NCBI GenBank assembly: GCA_945910005.1
Contig: OX246745.1
Span: 42,921,037-42,985,036 of the forward strand
DNA length: 64,000 nt
DNA from: Isoperla grammatica
Lineage: Eukaryota > Arthropoda > Insecta > Plecoptera > Perlodidae
Direction of reading: 5' to 3'
Shown: positions 12,369 through 23,690 of the stretch, piece by piece
Layout of the letters: the number at the start of each line of letters is the position of its first letter
Position numbering within the stretch: position 1 is the first letter of the stretch
Program-made: the position numbers and the translations under genes
Notes under the pieces: generated by a model
What the model was told of the DNA's origin: nothing
Seen by the model: the letters and a program-made list of their open reading frames with translations, nothing else
Database searches by the model: none

Positions 12369-13218
12369 GACACAATAGGTTCAGGACAGTGGACAGAAGT
12401 AGGCTACAATGATCACATCTACACCCTCTCTGAGCCAAATGGTTACGCCTTTTCAACTACGTGATGCTGTCAACATATTTTTATGCAGCTTTACCACTTC
12501 TGTCACAATTTATAACCAACTCCTCGCCTACAATATCATATATTAAAAATGGTTTTTATGATATTCATATTTAAAAACAAAATTTAAAATTAACCGGAAG
12601 AGTTGAGCTCGTATAATAATAATGACGACAACGACAAAGACAACAACGATAAAGATAACGATAAAAATGATAACAATAAAATCATTTTTCGTAGGAATCC
12701 CTATCCCTGACACAAGCTTTCGCTGATGTGCCCCTCTTCAGGTGACTAACTAGGTATATTATGATGCTTGAATAGTTAAGAAGGTCAAGGAATGTCCGAG
12801 GGCTGGTAGTATATGGCTCAGTCCCAGCATTCGTCTTTACGACTGAAGAAAACCTCGGAAAAACCTTCAGTCAGGACTGCCGGTGACCGGAATCGAACGG
12901 GACCTCCTGAATTAGACAGAGCAATGAAAAACGTTCGTTGTTTGATTGCGACACAACAAGGTGAGACCATAGGACAACTAACCCCAGGGGCGCGAGGTCA
13001 TATAGGACATAGGTTGCCCGATGGCCGATGTGGCGGCTACACCGGCCGTGCGGTGCGCATATGCACCACACGTGGCCTTCAGGTTGTCAACGTTCCTGCG
13101 AGTACTGCCATGTTCAGAGTGGCAGTCCCTCACTCGGGAGTAACAAGAGAAGCGGCAATGCTATGTTATCATCTTTGCGGCCCAGTCCCAGCTGATCTAT
13201 CTCACTCACTATAGTCCC
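12369..13218. other. Spacer with an inverted tRNA-SINE-like relic
   Basis: Bases 12615-12683 are a degenerate trinucleotide stretch (GAC, AAC, GAT, AAA). Around 12843-12905 the plus strand carries AAACCTCGGAAAAACC and then GACCGGAATCGAACGGGACC. On the minus strand the latter reads CGTTCGATTCCGGTC, close to a tRNA T-arm/B box. No clear A box was seen. The 133-codon frame across 12813-13214 overlaps this relic and shows no recognised domain, so it is not called as a gene. Confidence 0.35.
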
Positions 13219-15677
13219 CTGATGAGAAGCCTAACGCGGGGACACGAGGGGACGCGCTGTGTCCCTACCCTGATGAGAAGCCTAACGCGGGGACACTAGG
13301 GGGCGCGCTGTGTCCCTACCCTGATGAGAAGCCTAACGCGGGGACACGAGGGGACGCGCTGTGTCCCTACCCTGATGAGAAGCCTAACGCGGGGACACGA
13401 GGGGACGCGCTGTGTCCCTACCCTGATGAGAAGCCTAACGCGGGGACACGAGGGGACGCGCTGTGTCCCTACCCTGATGAGAAGCCTAACGCGGGGACAC
13501 GAGGGGACGCGCTGTGTCCCTACCCTGATGAGAAGCCTAACGCGGGGACACGAGGGGACGCGCTGTGTCCCTACCCTGATGAGAAGCCTAACGCGGGGAC
13601 ACGAGGGGGCGCGCTGTGTCCCTACCCTGATGAGAAGCCTAACGCGGGGACACGACGGGACGCGCTGTGTCCCTACCCTGATGAGAAGCCTAACGCGGGG
13701 ACACGAGGGGGCGCGCTGTGTCCCTACCCTGATGAGAAGCCTAACGCGGGGACACGAGGGGGCGCGCTGTGTCCCTACCCTGATGAGAAGCCTAACGCGG
13801 GGACACGAGGGGGCGCGCTGTGTCCCTACCCTGATGAGAAGCCTAACGCGGGGACACGAGGGGGCGCGCTGTGTCCCTACCCTGATGAGAAGCCTAACGC
13901 GGGGACACGAGGGGGCGCGCTGTGTCCCTACCCTGATGAGAAGCCTAACGCGGGGACACGAGGGGGCGCGCTGTGTCCCTACCCTGATGAGAAGCCTAAC
14001 GCGGGGACACGAGGGGACGCGCTGTGTCCCTACCCTGATGAGAAGCCTAACGCGGGGACACGAGGGGACGCGCTGTGTCCCTACCCTGATGAGAAGCCTA
14101 ACGCGGGGACACGAGGGGACGCGCTGTGTCCCTACCCTGATGAGAAGCCTAACGCGGGGACACGAGGGGACGCGCTGTGTCCCTACCCTGATGAGAAGCC
14201 TAACGCGGGGACACGAGGGGGCGCGCTGTGTCCCTACCCTGATGAGAAGCCTAACGCGGGGACACGAGGGGACGCGCTGTGTCCCTACCCTGATGAGAAG
14301 CCTAACGCGGGGACACGAGGGGGCGCGCTGTGTCCCTACCCTGATGAGAAGCCTAACGCGGGGACACGAGGGGGCGCGCTGTGTCCCTACCCTGATAAGA
14401 AGCCTAACGCGGGGACACGAGGGGACGCGCTGTGTCCCTACCCTGATGAGAAGCCTAACGCGGGGACACGAGGGGGCGCGCTGTGTCCCTACCCTGATGA
14501 GAAGCCTAACGCGGGGACACGAGGGGACGCGCTGTGTCCCTACCCTGATGAGAAGCCTAACGCGGGGACACGAGGGGACGCGCTGTGTCCCTACCCTGAT
14601 GAGAAGCCTAACGCGGGGACACGAGGGGGCGCGCTGTGTCCCTACCCTGATGAGAAGCCTAACGCGGGGACACGAGGGGGCGCGCTGTGTCCCTACCCTG
14701 ATGAGAAGCCTAACGCGGGGACACGAGGGGGCGCGCTGTGTCCCTACCCTGATGAGAAGCCTAACGCGGGGACACGAGGGGACGCGCTGTGTCCCTACCC
14801 TGATGAGAAGCCTAACGCGGGGACACGAGGGGGCGCGCTGTGTCCCTACCCTGATGAGAAGCCTAACGCGGGGACACGAGGGGGCGCGCTGTGTCCCTAC
14901 CCTGATGAGAAGCCTAACGCGGGGACACGAGGGGGCGCGCTGTGTCCCTACCCTGATGAGAAGCCTAACGCGGGGACACGAGGGGACGCGCTGTGTCCCT
15001 ACCCTGATGAGAAGCCTAACGCGGGGACACGAGGGGACGCGCTGTGTCCCTACCCTGATGAGAAGCCTAACGCGGGGACACGAGGGGACGCGCTGTGTCC
15101 CTACCCTGATGAGAAGCCTAACGCGGGGACACGAGGGGGCGCGCTGTGTCCCTACCCTGATGAGAAGCCTAACGCGGGGACACGAGGGGACGCGCTGTGT
15201 CCCTACCCTGATGAGAAGCCTAACGCGGGGACACGAGGGGACGCGCTGTGTCCCTACCCTGATGAGAAGCCTAACGCGGGGACACGAGGGGGCGCGCTGT
15301 GTCCCTACCCTGATGAGAAGCCTAACGCGGGGACACGAGGGGGCGCGCTGTGTCCCTACCCTGATGAGAAGCCTAACGCGGGGACACGAGGGGGCGCGCT
15401 GTGTCCCTACCCTGATGAGAAGCCTAACGCGGGGACACGAGGGGGCGCGCTGTGTCCCTACCCTGATGAGAAGCCTAACGCGGGGACACGAGGGGACGCG
15501 CTGTGTCCCTACCCTGATGAGAAGCCTAACGCGGGGACACGAGGGGACGCGCTGTGTCCCTACCCTGATGAGAAGCCTAACGCGGGGACACGAGGGGGCG
15601 CGCTGTGTCCCTACCCTGATGAGAAGCCTAACGCGGGGACACGAGGGGGCGCGCTGTGTCCCTACCCTGATGAGAAG
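13219..15677. repeat. 51-bp minisatellite, exactly 48 full units
   Basis: Unit CTGATGAGAAGCCTAACGCG, then GGGACACGAGGGGACGCGCT, then GTGTCCCTACC. Starts at 13219 and 15667 are 2,448 bases apart, which is 48 x 51 with no length variation. Almost all variation is one A/G site (GGGGAC versus GGGGGC). The rare extras are a C-to-T in unit 2 that creates a TAG, GACGGG in one unit, and GATAAG in one unit. Because 51 is divisible by three and the unit lacks a stop in one frame, a frame of about 785 codons (13324-15681) is open. Its variation shows no synonymous bias, so I treat it as an artefact of the repeat. Confidence 0.97.
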
Positions 15678-16033
15678 CTAAGTCAAGTCTTGTAGAATTA
15701 CAATTATTAATGCAGCATAGACAAATATCAATGACAATACTAACATGACATCAGTTACTGTAGCTATAATTGCGATGACCCTTGAACAAGTTTTAGTACT
15801 CCACCCGTGGCTGTGTTGCACTAATATAAACATTGCAAGAGATTCGTGTGGCAAAAGAAAACATGGCAAAAATGTGTAGCCTATACGTTACAGTACTTGT
15901 CAGATATACGTCAGTGGTATGACACACTACTTCCAGTCTAAAGCTAAGCTATAATAGTATGTTTTCCTCCGCAATAAAATTGGATTATAAAACTGAATTA
16001 GAACCGGCGACCTCACAAAATGAGTCTAACGTT
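15678..16033. other. Short spacer, nothing recognised
   Basis: 356 bases of AT-rich single-copy-looking DNA between two tandem arrays. No coding, RNA or transposon signal was recognised. Confidence 0.6.
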
Positions 16034-17293
16034 TAGCTCCTCCATATCGGTCTGCTACAGCTATACACTGCTCCAGTGCAAGGCAGACGAACATTGTACA
16101 CACTAGCTCCTCCATATCGGTCTGCTACAGCTATACACTGCTCCAGTGCAAGACAGACAAACATTGTACACACTTAGCTCCTCCATATCGGTCTGCTACA
16201 GCTATACACTGCTCCAGTGCAAGACAGACAAACATTGTACACACTTAGCTCCTCCATATCGGTCTGCTACAGCTATACACTGCTCCAGTGCAAGGCAGAC
16301 GAACATTGTACACACTAGCTCCTCCATATCGGTCTGCTACAGCTATACACTGCTCCAGTGCAAGACAGACAAACATTGTACACACTTAGCTCCTCCATAT
16401 CGGTCTGCTACAGCTATACACTGCTCCAGTGCAAGGCAGACGAACATTGTACACACTAGCTCCTCCATATCGGTCTGCTACAGCTATACACTGCTCCAGT
16501 GCAAGACAGACAAACATTGTACACACTTAGCTCCTCCATATCGGTCTGCTACAGCTATACACTGCTCCAGTGCAAGGCAGACGAACATTGTACACACTAG
16601 CTCCTCCATATCGGTCTGCTACAGCTATACACTGCTCCAGTGCAAGACAGACGAACATTGTACACACTAGCTCCTCAATATCGGTCTGCTACAGCTATAC
16701 ACTGCTCCAGTGCAAGGCAGACGAACATTGTACACACTTAGCTCCTCCATATCGGTCTGCTACAGCTATACACTGCTCCAGTGCAAGACAGACAAACATG
16801 GTACACACTTAGCTCCTCCATATCGGTCTGCTACAGCTATACACTGCTCCAGTGCAAGACAGACAAACATTGTACACACTTAGCTCCTCCATATCGGTCT
16901 GCTACAGCTATACACTGCTCCAGTGCAAGGCAGACGAACATTGTACACACTAGCTCCTCCATATCGGTCTGCTACAGCTATACACTGCTCCAGTGCAAGG
17001 CAGACGAACATTGTACACACTAGCTCCTCCATATCGGTCTGCTACAGCTATACACTGCTCCAGTGCAAGGCAGACGAACATTGTACACACTAGCTCCTCC
17101 ATATCGGTCTGCTACAGCTATACACTGCTCCAGTGCAAGACAGACAAACATTGTACACACTTAGCTCCTCCATATCGGTCTGCTACAGCTATACACTGCT
17201 CCAGTGCAAGGCAGACGAACATTGTACACACTAGCTCCTCCATATCGGTCTGCTACAGCTATACACTGCTCCAGTGCAAGGCAGACGAACAAT
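16034..17293. repeat. 70/71-bp tandem repeat, about 18 copies
   Basis: Unit TAGCTCCTCCATATCGGTCT, GCTACAGCTATACACTGCTC, CAGTGCAAGGCAGACGAACA, TTGTACACAC. Two haplotypes of unit alternate irregularly: one with AAGGCAGACGAAC and a 70-bp length, and one with AAGACAGACAAAC that usually carries an extra T (71 bp). Each unit has a small dyad, CACTG-CTC-CAGTG, and a TGTACA palindrome. The last unit degrades into unique sequence after 17293. Open frames here are repeat translations. Confidence 0.95.
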
Positions 17294-19415
17294 GTGAAAC
17301 CTTGAACTCCATCTCATTGTTCTTATATCACACGTGGGATTCCCAAGCTACTTGTCTTTTAATCATAACTGTTTCACTTGTCTCGCGAGTTATGTAACAA
17401 CAGCCAGTAGAGCATCGAGCTGGAGCAGACGTGATCTGCGGTGTCAGGGGCCGCAAACAGGTTCCACTGATGTTGTGGGGAAACCCTTCTGATCGCGTCA
17501 AATGTCAAACCTTGGCGGAAATTATTGGCGATTGTTAGTTATTACCCTGTTCGAAAGAATGATCGGTTGTCGAGAAATTATAAGCGTGACGAAATTTGGT
17601 TTGATGTTCTTGTGTAAAAACTTATATTTCTTTAATGGGGAACATAATGAAATGCCTCACGTTACAAGTTTTGTGTAGCCAGCGTAGTTGGCCGCGGTTG
17701 ATTAGGCGTTGGTCTTCTTCAATGGTCCCACCTGTAAACGCTTGCAAGAGCCAGGTATACTTGTGTCAGTCTACTCGTTAGGGTGATGCATCATCTTCTA
17801 GTCACTAAGGATGATGATATTTGGGCTTTACGTATCATATTTTGGCAACGATGCTAATCGAGACAATGGGTGGGTGATAATTAAGGTGTGCAACGGCCAC
17901 ACAACAGCCAGTTGGCGCAGGAATCGTGGTTCACTAGACATAAGGCTAATCTTTTGAATGGTATTTGCCGAGGTCAGAGGTCTTTAGTAATTTGTATTGA
18001 TTGTAGTGAAACGTCCACTCAAGGTAGTAGGCTATGTACGCGTCAGCCAGTATCAGCGTAAAAGCTCATTTTGGGAAAATCCGGGTTTTAAATGACAGCT
18101 ATCGCCTCCGGGGAGCCGAACAAGCCTGGCCGAGGCCTAGCCGGAGGCTTGAGATCACGTGACGAGGGGGCGTGACCCCACCTTAGCATGACGTCAGTGG
18201 TGACCTTGGGATACGCTTCCAATACCAAGAACACTGAGGGGATTCAATTACAGGTCTTCCCCTGAGTGATCCTGTCGAGACTCATTTACTCGTATTTAGA
18301 TCAGATTAGCTGTTTTGCAAAGGGTCCTAACTCGGATCAGGAGTCTTCAGCAGCAAATACGCAAAGTAGTTGACTGGTTTTAACACATTGAGAACTGACA
18401 GCAGTTCTGGTTCGAGGCCCGATTATATCGTTGAGTGAGAAATGTAGGCTTACTCAACGATTATATATTTGTTCTATCAGTATCACCCTATCATTCGAGG
18501 ACAGACGTATTTTAGCTCCGGGGGGGGGGGGGGGGAGACATTTTGCTCAGATCTCGGAACACAGTTCTTTGCTAAAAAGGAACATTTCCTCAGCCTATTT
18601 TCAGGAGATTATTTAAAAATATATTTGCAAGTAAACGGTCGAGCTTCTAGTCTCCTTATTTTGTTGTGTGGTACCACATCACATCACCAGGGATAATGGG
18701 GCCGCGTAGGCCTCAAGCCCCCTCTGGTGGACAAACACTGTTTTATACATATAGCCACGGAGAGGAAACGACGGTTTCAACTTTCAAGGAAAATTTAAAA
18801 CAGAATTCAGTAATCCCGAGATACCTATTTAGAAAAAGTACCCAATAAAAAGAGACAAAACCCATTCATATATTCTACATATTTTTAAATGACGACATTG
18901 TACAAAATATAACCTAAAAGTAATATGTATAGTTTCGTCGTGCAAGTAAACCCAGTAGGCCCCCCACAGTGAGTATAAGATGCCAGTGCAGTGGTTTGTA
19001 TTTACAAACATTCTACTATGCGTAGACAAATAAAAACTCCCTCATGGCCTTGCACTTTCAATACGGTTTGCACCAACAGGAACAGAACAGGTGAATGGGT
19101 AAACTTGGACGAGGCCGACTCCAAACCATCTAACACACACGCCACAAGGTTAGGCCAGCTGTGTCAGCCATATTATACCTCAGGACACTTTACGTGGTTC
19201 TATTCTAGGCAGACTATGAAAACGGTATTTTTTAAAAGAATTACTTTGGAGAACACAGTTTAAGCGTTTTAAAATGGAAAGAGAAAGTTCCGTAGATGTT
19301 CACTGTTGTTTTAAATGAAAAATATAACTTCTTAGAGCTATTTCTTTTAACTTTTAAGCAAATAAGATATTTACAGACTACCTTTGTGACGACTTGTACA
19401 CAATCATCCAGAAAG
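17294..19415. other. Non-coding stretch, no gene recognised
   Basis: Mixed sequence with no recognised coding exon on either strand. I looked for the next receptor exon on the minus strand by eye and did not find it. There is a 16-base G-run at 18520-18535, a GC-rich patch at 18100-18240 with an 8-bp inverted pair (GCCTCCGG / CCGGAGGC), and a TGACGTCA motif near 18190. An undetected short exon cannot be excluded. Confidence 0.45.
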
Positions 19416-19535
19416 AATGAATGAATGCATTAATGACTGAATAAATGGATAAATGAATGAATGAATGAATGAATGAATGAATGAATGAATGAATGAATGA
19501 ATGAATGAATGAATGAATGAATGAATGAATGAATG
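19416..19535. repeat. AATG microsatellite
   Basis: A degenerate start, then about 85 uninterrupted bases of AATG repeats (about 19451-19535). It lies 26 bases beyond the splice donor of receptor exon 2, inside the following intron. Confidence 0.95.
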
Positions 19536-19561
19536 GATATAAATAACTATATATTAGTTAC

Positions 19562-19640
19562 CTGAATGTCCAGGAGATGTCAATGCACATGACGTTTAGC
19601 CAGAAGAATGCCGCCAGAAACGAGAACTGGATTATAAAAC
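19562..19640 (-). CDS. Methuselah-like GPCR exon 2 (TM3)
   Basis: A 79-bp internal exon. On the minus strand an acceptor (TTTGTTTCCAG) precedes 19640 and a donor (CAG|GTAACT) follows 19562. Exon 1 ends with one base of a split codon; joining it to the first two bases here gives glycine. The frame then runs as a hydrophobic segment containing FLAAFFWLNVMC and ending DISWTF. This is the TM3 signature of Methuselah-family receptors, in the right position after the conserved TM3 cysteine of exon 1. The exon ends after two bases of a codon (phase 2). Acceptor, donor, reading phase and motif agree independently, so the call is strong although the exon is short. Exon 3 was not found at lower coordinates. 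Confidence 0.88.
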
Positions 19641-19750
19641 CTGGAAACAAATAAATCATTAGGTAAGTGATTATTTATTTGGCAGGTCAGTACAGACCTA
19701 TGATTAAAACATGTTCCCGACTGGTCGGTGTCGCTGAGCACGTGCGCAGT

Positions 19751-19922
19751 ATCCTAGCAATATATCCTAGCAATATATCCTAGCAATATATCCTAGCTAT
19801 ATATCCTAGCAATATATCCTAGCAATATATCCTAGCAATATATCCTAGCAATATATCCTAGCAATATATTCTAGCGATATATCCTAGCAATGTATCCTAG
19901 CAATATATCCTAGCAATATATC
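19751..19922. repeat. 13-bp tandem repeat, about 13 copies
   Basis: Unit TAGCAATATATCC repeated head to tail, with single variants (TAGCTATATATCC, TAGCGATATATCC, ATATATTC, AATGTATCC). It lies in intron 1 of the receptor gene. Confidence 0.93.
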
Positions 19923-20995
19923 GCTTTAAAAAAAGACAGTCGAAATTGTACATTTTAATAAGTGAATAGGATAATGAAACCAATTGACCCGCTAGGCGCG
20001 TCCTATGCCTCATGCAGGCTTTACAGATACAGCATATTATTTATGCCAGTTTAAACTCAATCATAACAATTCAAAATGTAATAACAATATAAATGCAAAC
20101 GCATAGTCAGACTAAAACACAGTACAAACAACTAGACTCGTTATCATCTGAAGCCCGATTCATCTAAATGTCACATCCTAGAGTAGTCTCAACAATACTT
20201 TGAAAACCGGCCATTTATTCAGCTGCTCATGTGTATAGTCAGACATAGCTGTTATCAGTGTTAACTATACAGTTAACAAATAAGTAAGAAAGTATAGTAC
20301 CCATATGTCTCAGCCACTACGCCCATACATGTGTGCTTGTTGAAGTGTATTCTGGCTGCTTTTATTAATTGTCAATTGAAATACTAGTTATAAAATTACG
20401 TAATTAATTAATTGCAATTTTACAGAATCAATATTTTGCAATATTTAAGAAATTATTCAGATTCTTGAATAATTGATAGTGTGTATTTTTAATGTGTTGC
20501 TGTAGATAATTACAGATTCAATAGGTAACATCATGACGGGTAATGAGCTACCGCTGCACTAACCGCGTGGGGGTAGACCTATGGCGTGCAAGAACGGGAC
20601 AACAATCAAATACACTGTAGATATAGACCTTTGTTTGCAAACACAAGGCTCTGGATTCACAAAGATGCCTAAATCCTGTTGTCAGTGATATAAATCATGC
20701 ATATGTTATTCAGCAAACTCATGGCAACATTATATAATAAAATATCAACATACAAACACAATATTTAATTTGCATGTAATATGTATGCGTAGTAAGACTT
20801 AGCGGTGATTAAGAAAATTTAGGAGTTGGGCTTCTTCGTGAATCGCTAAAATGCACGTCTGTACATAAGCGTTGATTATGAATGAGTCACTTACACATAA
20901 CCAACGTATTCTATTCACTGTTGTCTATTTCGAAAATCTGTCAAACAGTATTTTCCGAAATTCTATACAAATTTAAAATATGACAAATATTTTAG

Positions 20996-21384
20996 GTGTC
21001 CCATATGAACACCGAAGTTAAGCAACCTCGGGCTAGGTCAGGAGGTGGATGGGTGACCACTCTCATCTGAAACACTAGTTACCGTTGGTTAGAGCAGATT
21101 GAAGGGTTCGAAAGCTTGTGTAATAGCTTCGTTCTTCTCGTCAACTGCTCGGCAGTCCAGGTTAGTGGAGGAACCTCTATGACTGGTCAAAGTTACACCA
21201 TCCTTTCGGATGGGACGTAGAGCCGATGGTCCCCTTGGTACTTTTCGACAGGAGAAGGCTACGTGCCGGTACCAGGCTTCCCCTCCTCCCTTCCCCATTA
21301 TCATTCATCAATTATCCCTCATTATCTAAAGAGGGCATTGTTGCCCTACACTGGCCTTAATTACAATAAAGTAAAGTAAGTACT
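20996..21384 (+). mobile_element. 5S-rRNA-derived SINE, about 390 bp
   Basis: Bases 20996-21060 match the 3' half of eukaryotic 5S rRNA, including GAAGTTAAGCAACCTCGGGC (box A region) and GTGGATGGGTGACCAC (box C region), the internal RNA polymerase III promoter elements. An unrelated body of about 300 bases follows, including CATCCTTTCGGATGGGACG, a motif of a kind I associate with conserved central domains of marine-invertebrate SINEs. The element ends in AATAAAGTAAAGTAAG, a short (TAAAG)-type tail. The 5' part of 5S is missing, so this copy is 5'-truncated or the family uses only that half. No clear target-site duplication was seen. It lies in intron 1, antisense to the gene. Confidence 0.75.
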
Positions 21385-23690
21385 TTAAATGAAATAATAA
21401 CAAAACACGTGCACAGTTGTTATTGTTGACGTGATGGCCCCGAACTGTGATGCTATGTCTTGTTTTCCCCGCCATGACGATGATGAAATGTCCACCTACA
21501 TTTTATGAATATATATCTTTTCTAGAATAAAAATAGAAATATGTTTATGTCAGAACATTTATAGCAGAACAACAACAACAACCTCACCCTCATATTAGTA
21601 GAATGGAAAGTAAACACTTCCTATTGATTGACCGTAGGTCTGTCCCTGTCTAATCTCATCCTCAGCTTATAAAATGTACATTACTTTGTGCCTTATTCAT
21701 AATTTTGAAAATCGTAATGAAAGGGTTTGGATAAGTCAGGTGATAAACTAAAAAATCACCAATGAGTCATAAGTGCATGAAATTCAGTTATGTGTAAAAT
21801 AAAATTGATATAGGTTGCCTCAATGCAAGAAAAAAAATAGTGAACATTTAGCTATTCTATAAGATTCACTTCGGCATCTCTGCTGCATTTTTCTTCTAAA
21901 GCGTAGTACAGCTGTATCGGTTCTGAGGTCGCTATAACGCCTGCCTGATAGACAGAGCACTCATTGTGTAATACGAGTCCAGCCAGCGCTTCGCGAAACA
22001 CTCGGCGACTGCGGACAGTGCCGCTCAAAACAGATTGCAACTTTTCTTCACATCAAGTCACAAGAAAATTAATTGCAGGGCATTTTGTAGAAGTACACGT
22101 TCGTACTAAGAAGCATGTTATCGGTAGGGAAACGATGCACATTAAACCTTTGATCGATTTTTGATAAGTGCCCTATTTTAGCGGTGGTTTTACTATTTCG
22201 AGGCAACATTTTTTGTAAATGGGAATTACCATGAGAAAAGTTGCTCGGTGCTACTTGGTAGCAACAAGCCAAAAAATCGCGTTTTCTTTAATTTTTCAAC
22301 CGCCTGCTTTTAAAGTATGGTATCTTTTAGTCATGTTTTCCATATTTGAGGGTAGACATATACAAATGATAGTTTTTTAGTTTTTCATCTGACTAACCCT
22401 TTAAGTAAAACACGCGTGTTCTTAGCAATTTTGGTTTCACTTTTTGAAACAAATACTCTTTGTAAATGCAACTTTTTAATTTTATATGTAAAACATATTC
22501 GTATAAAAATATTTTCCTCTTAATTAACGTACTAAATTCAACTTATATTTTCTATTATATTCTATAATATCTATCAAATATATTATCATTTTGATCAATA
22601 ATGAGGTTTCCTTGATTTTCAGGCTCATTTTCCCCTTTTCTGAAATGAAGATGATTTACTTCTCGCAGTTTTGTTTCAAAATGTTTCCAAATTACTCTTA
22701 ATTTTGTAACAAAAAGTTTTGTAATTTTGAAAAAATTCGCTTTCGTGAACCTGTACAAATAGTTGTTTAATACCGGCGGGCGAAAAAAATTCGCGTACAA
22801 AAAAACCGTTATTTTTTCAACTTCATCGTATAAACACAAGTGTGTTCAGTACAAAGAAAAGTATAAACTTGATACAAGTAGTATAGAGCACACTACGAGA
22901 TGCAGTGTTGCGTAACACGTAATATTGATGGTAAGACTATGAGTTGGTCAACATTTGGGTTGGTTTTATTTTCAATATTGAATTGTACATCATACTAAAG
23001 ATTCCCTCATGACAAGTTCAGTTCTTTAGGTCAGTATTAAAAAGCGAAAAGGGTGGCTGCAGTTAGAGGGTACGTGCAGGTGAAGGTAGTATAACATTTA
23101 CATTTACTACATTTTACAAAGCACCTAATATGAAATATATTTAAATTGATAAAAATTATGATAGTTTTTATCCAGAGATATAATTATTGTAAAATGTTTT
23201 AGATTCACGGAAGTTTTATTTAGCAAGGTTACAGGAAAGGAAAGTTCTGCGGCACTTCGCTCTGGCTTGACACCGGTGCAGGTGTAAAAGTTGCTTGCTG
23301 CGTTTCCTGATCGACAGTGAAAGTCCGCACTTACTCAACACTTTTTTTAGGTCTATGAAGCGATAAGTTACGAGTAATACCAATAGGCGGTTTACCTTCA
23401 AATCTGTAAATTTACAAGAACGAACTTCACTATTATTATTATTGTTAAATTTTATTTAATCACCCTTCTTTGAGTTTCAATAATTTTGAAAACACAGCAC
23501 GGCCTAATAAGCCCATTAAATAACGTACAGCATATTATGGAAACTGTCAATATGCCCGCGCAAAAATGAATGCAAATTATCATTAAAATGTAGAGCCAAA
23601 TATAGTAAATAATACCGAAGTGTTCTAAATCATGGCCGCTGTGACGTCATGTGGGAGTTATCGGACTGTTACGATACGGTGGGTCGCCTG

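Noticed and set aside
11878..12464. Serine/histidine/glutamine-rich frames
   Set aside because: Direct translation of TCAC/TCAG tetranucleotides in three frames at once.
12813..13214. 133-codon plus-strand frame as a gene
   Set aside because: It overlaps a tRNA-SINE-like relic, shows no recognised domain, and ends in the degenerate TCAC-like sequence before the 51-bp array.
13324..15681. 785-codon frame of a 17-residue repeat (MRSLTRGHEGTRCVPTL)
   Set aside because: The unit is 51 bp and lacks a stop in this frame. The variant site is non-synonymous, another unit carries a stop, and no signal, splice or termination context supports a protein.
20996..21060. Functional 5S rRNA gene
   Set aside because: Only the 3' half is present and it is fused to a SINE body, with no T-run terminator at the expected 5S end.
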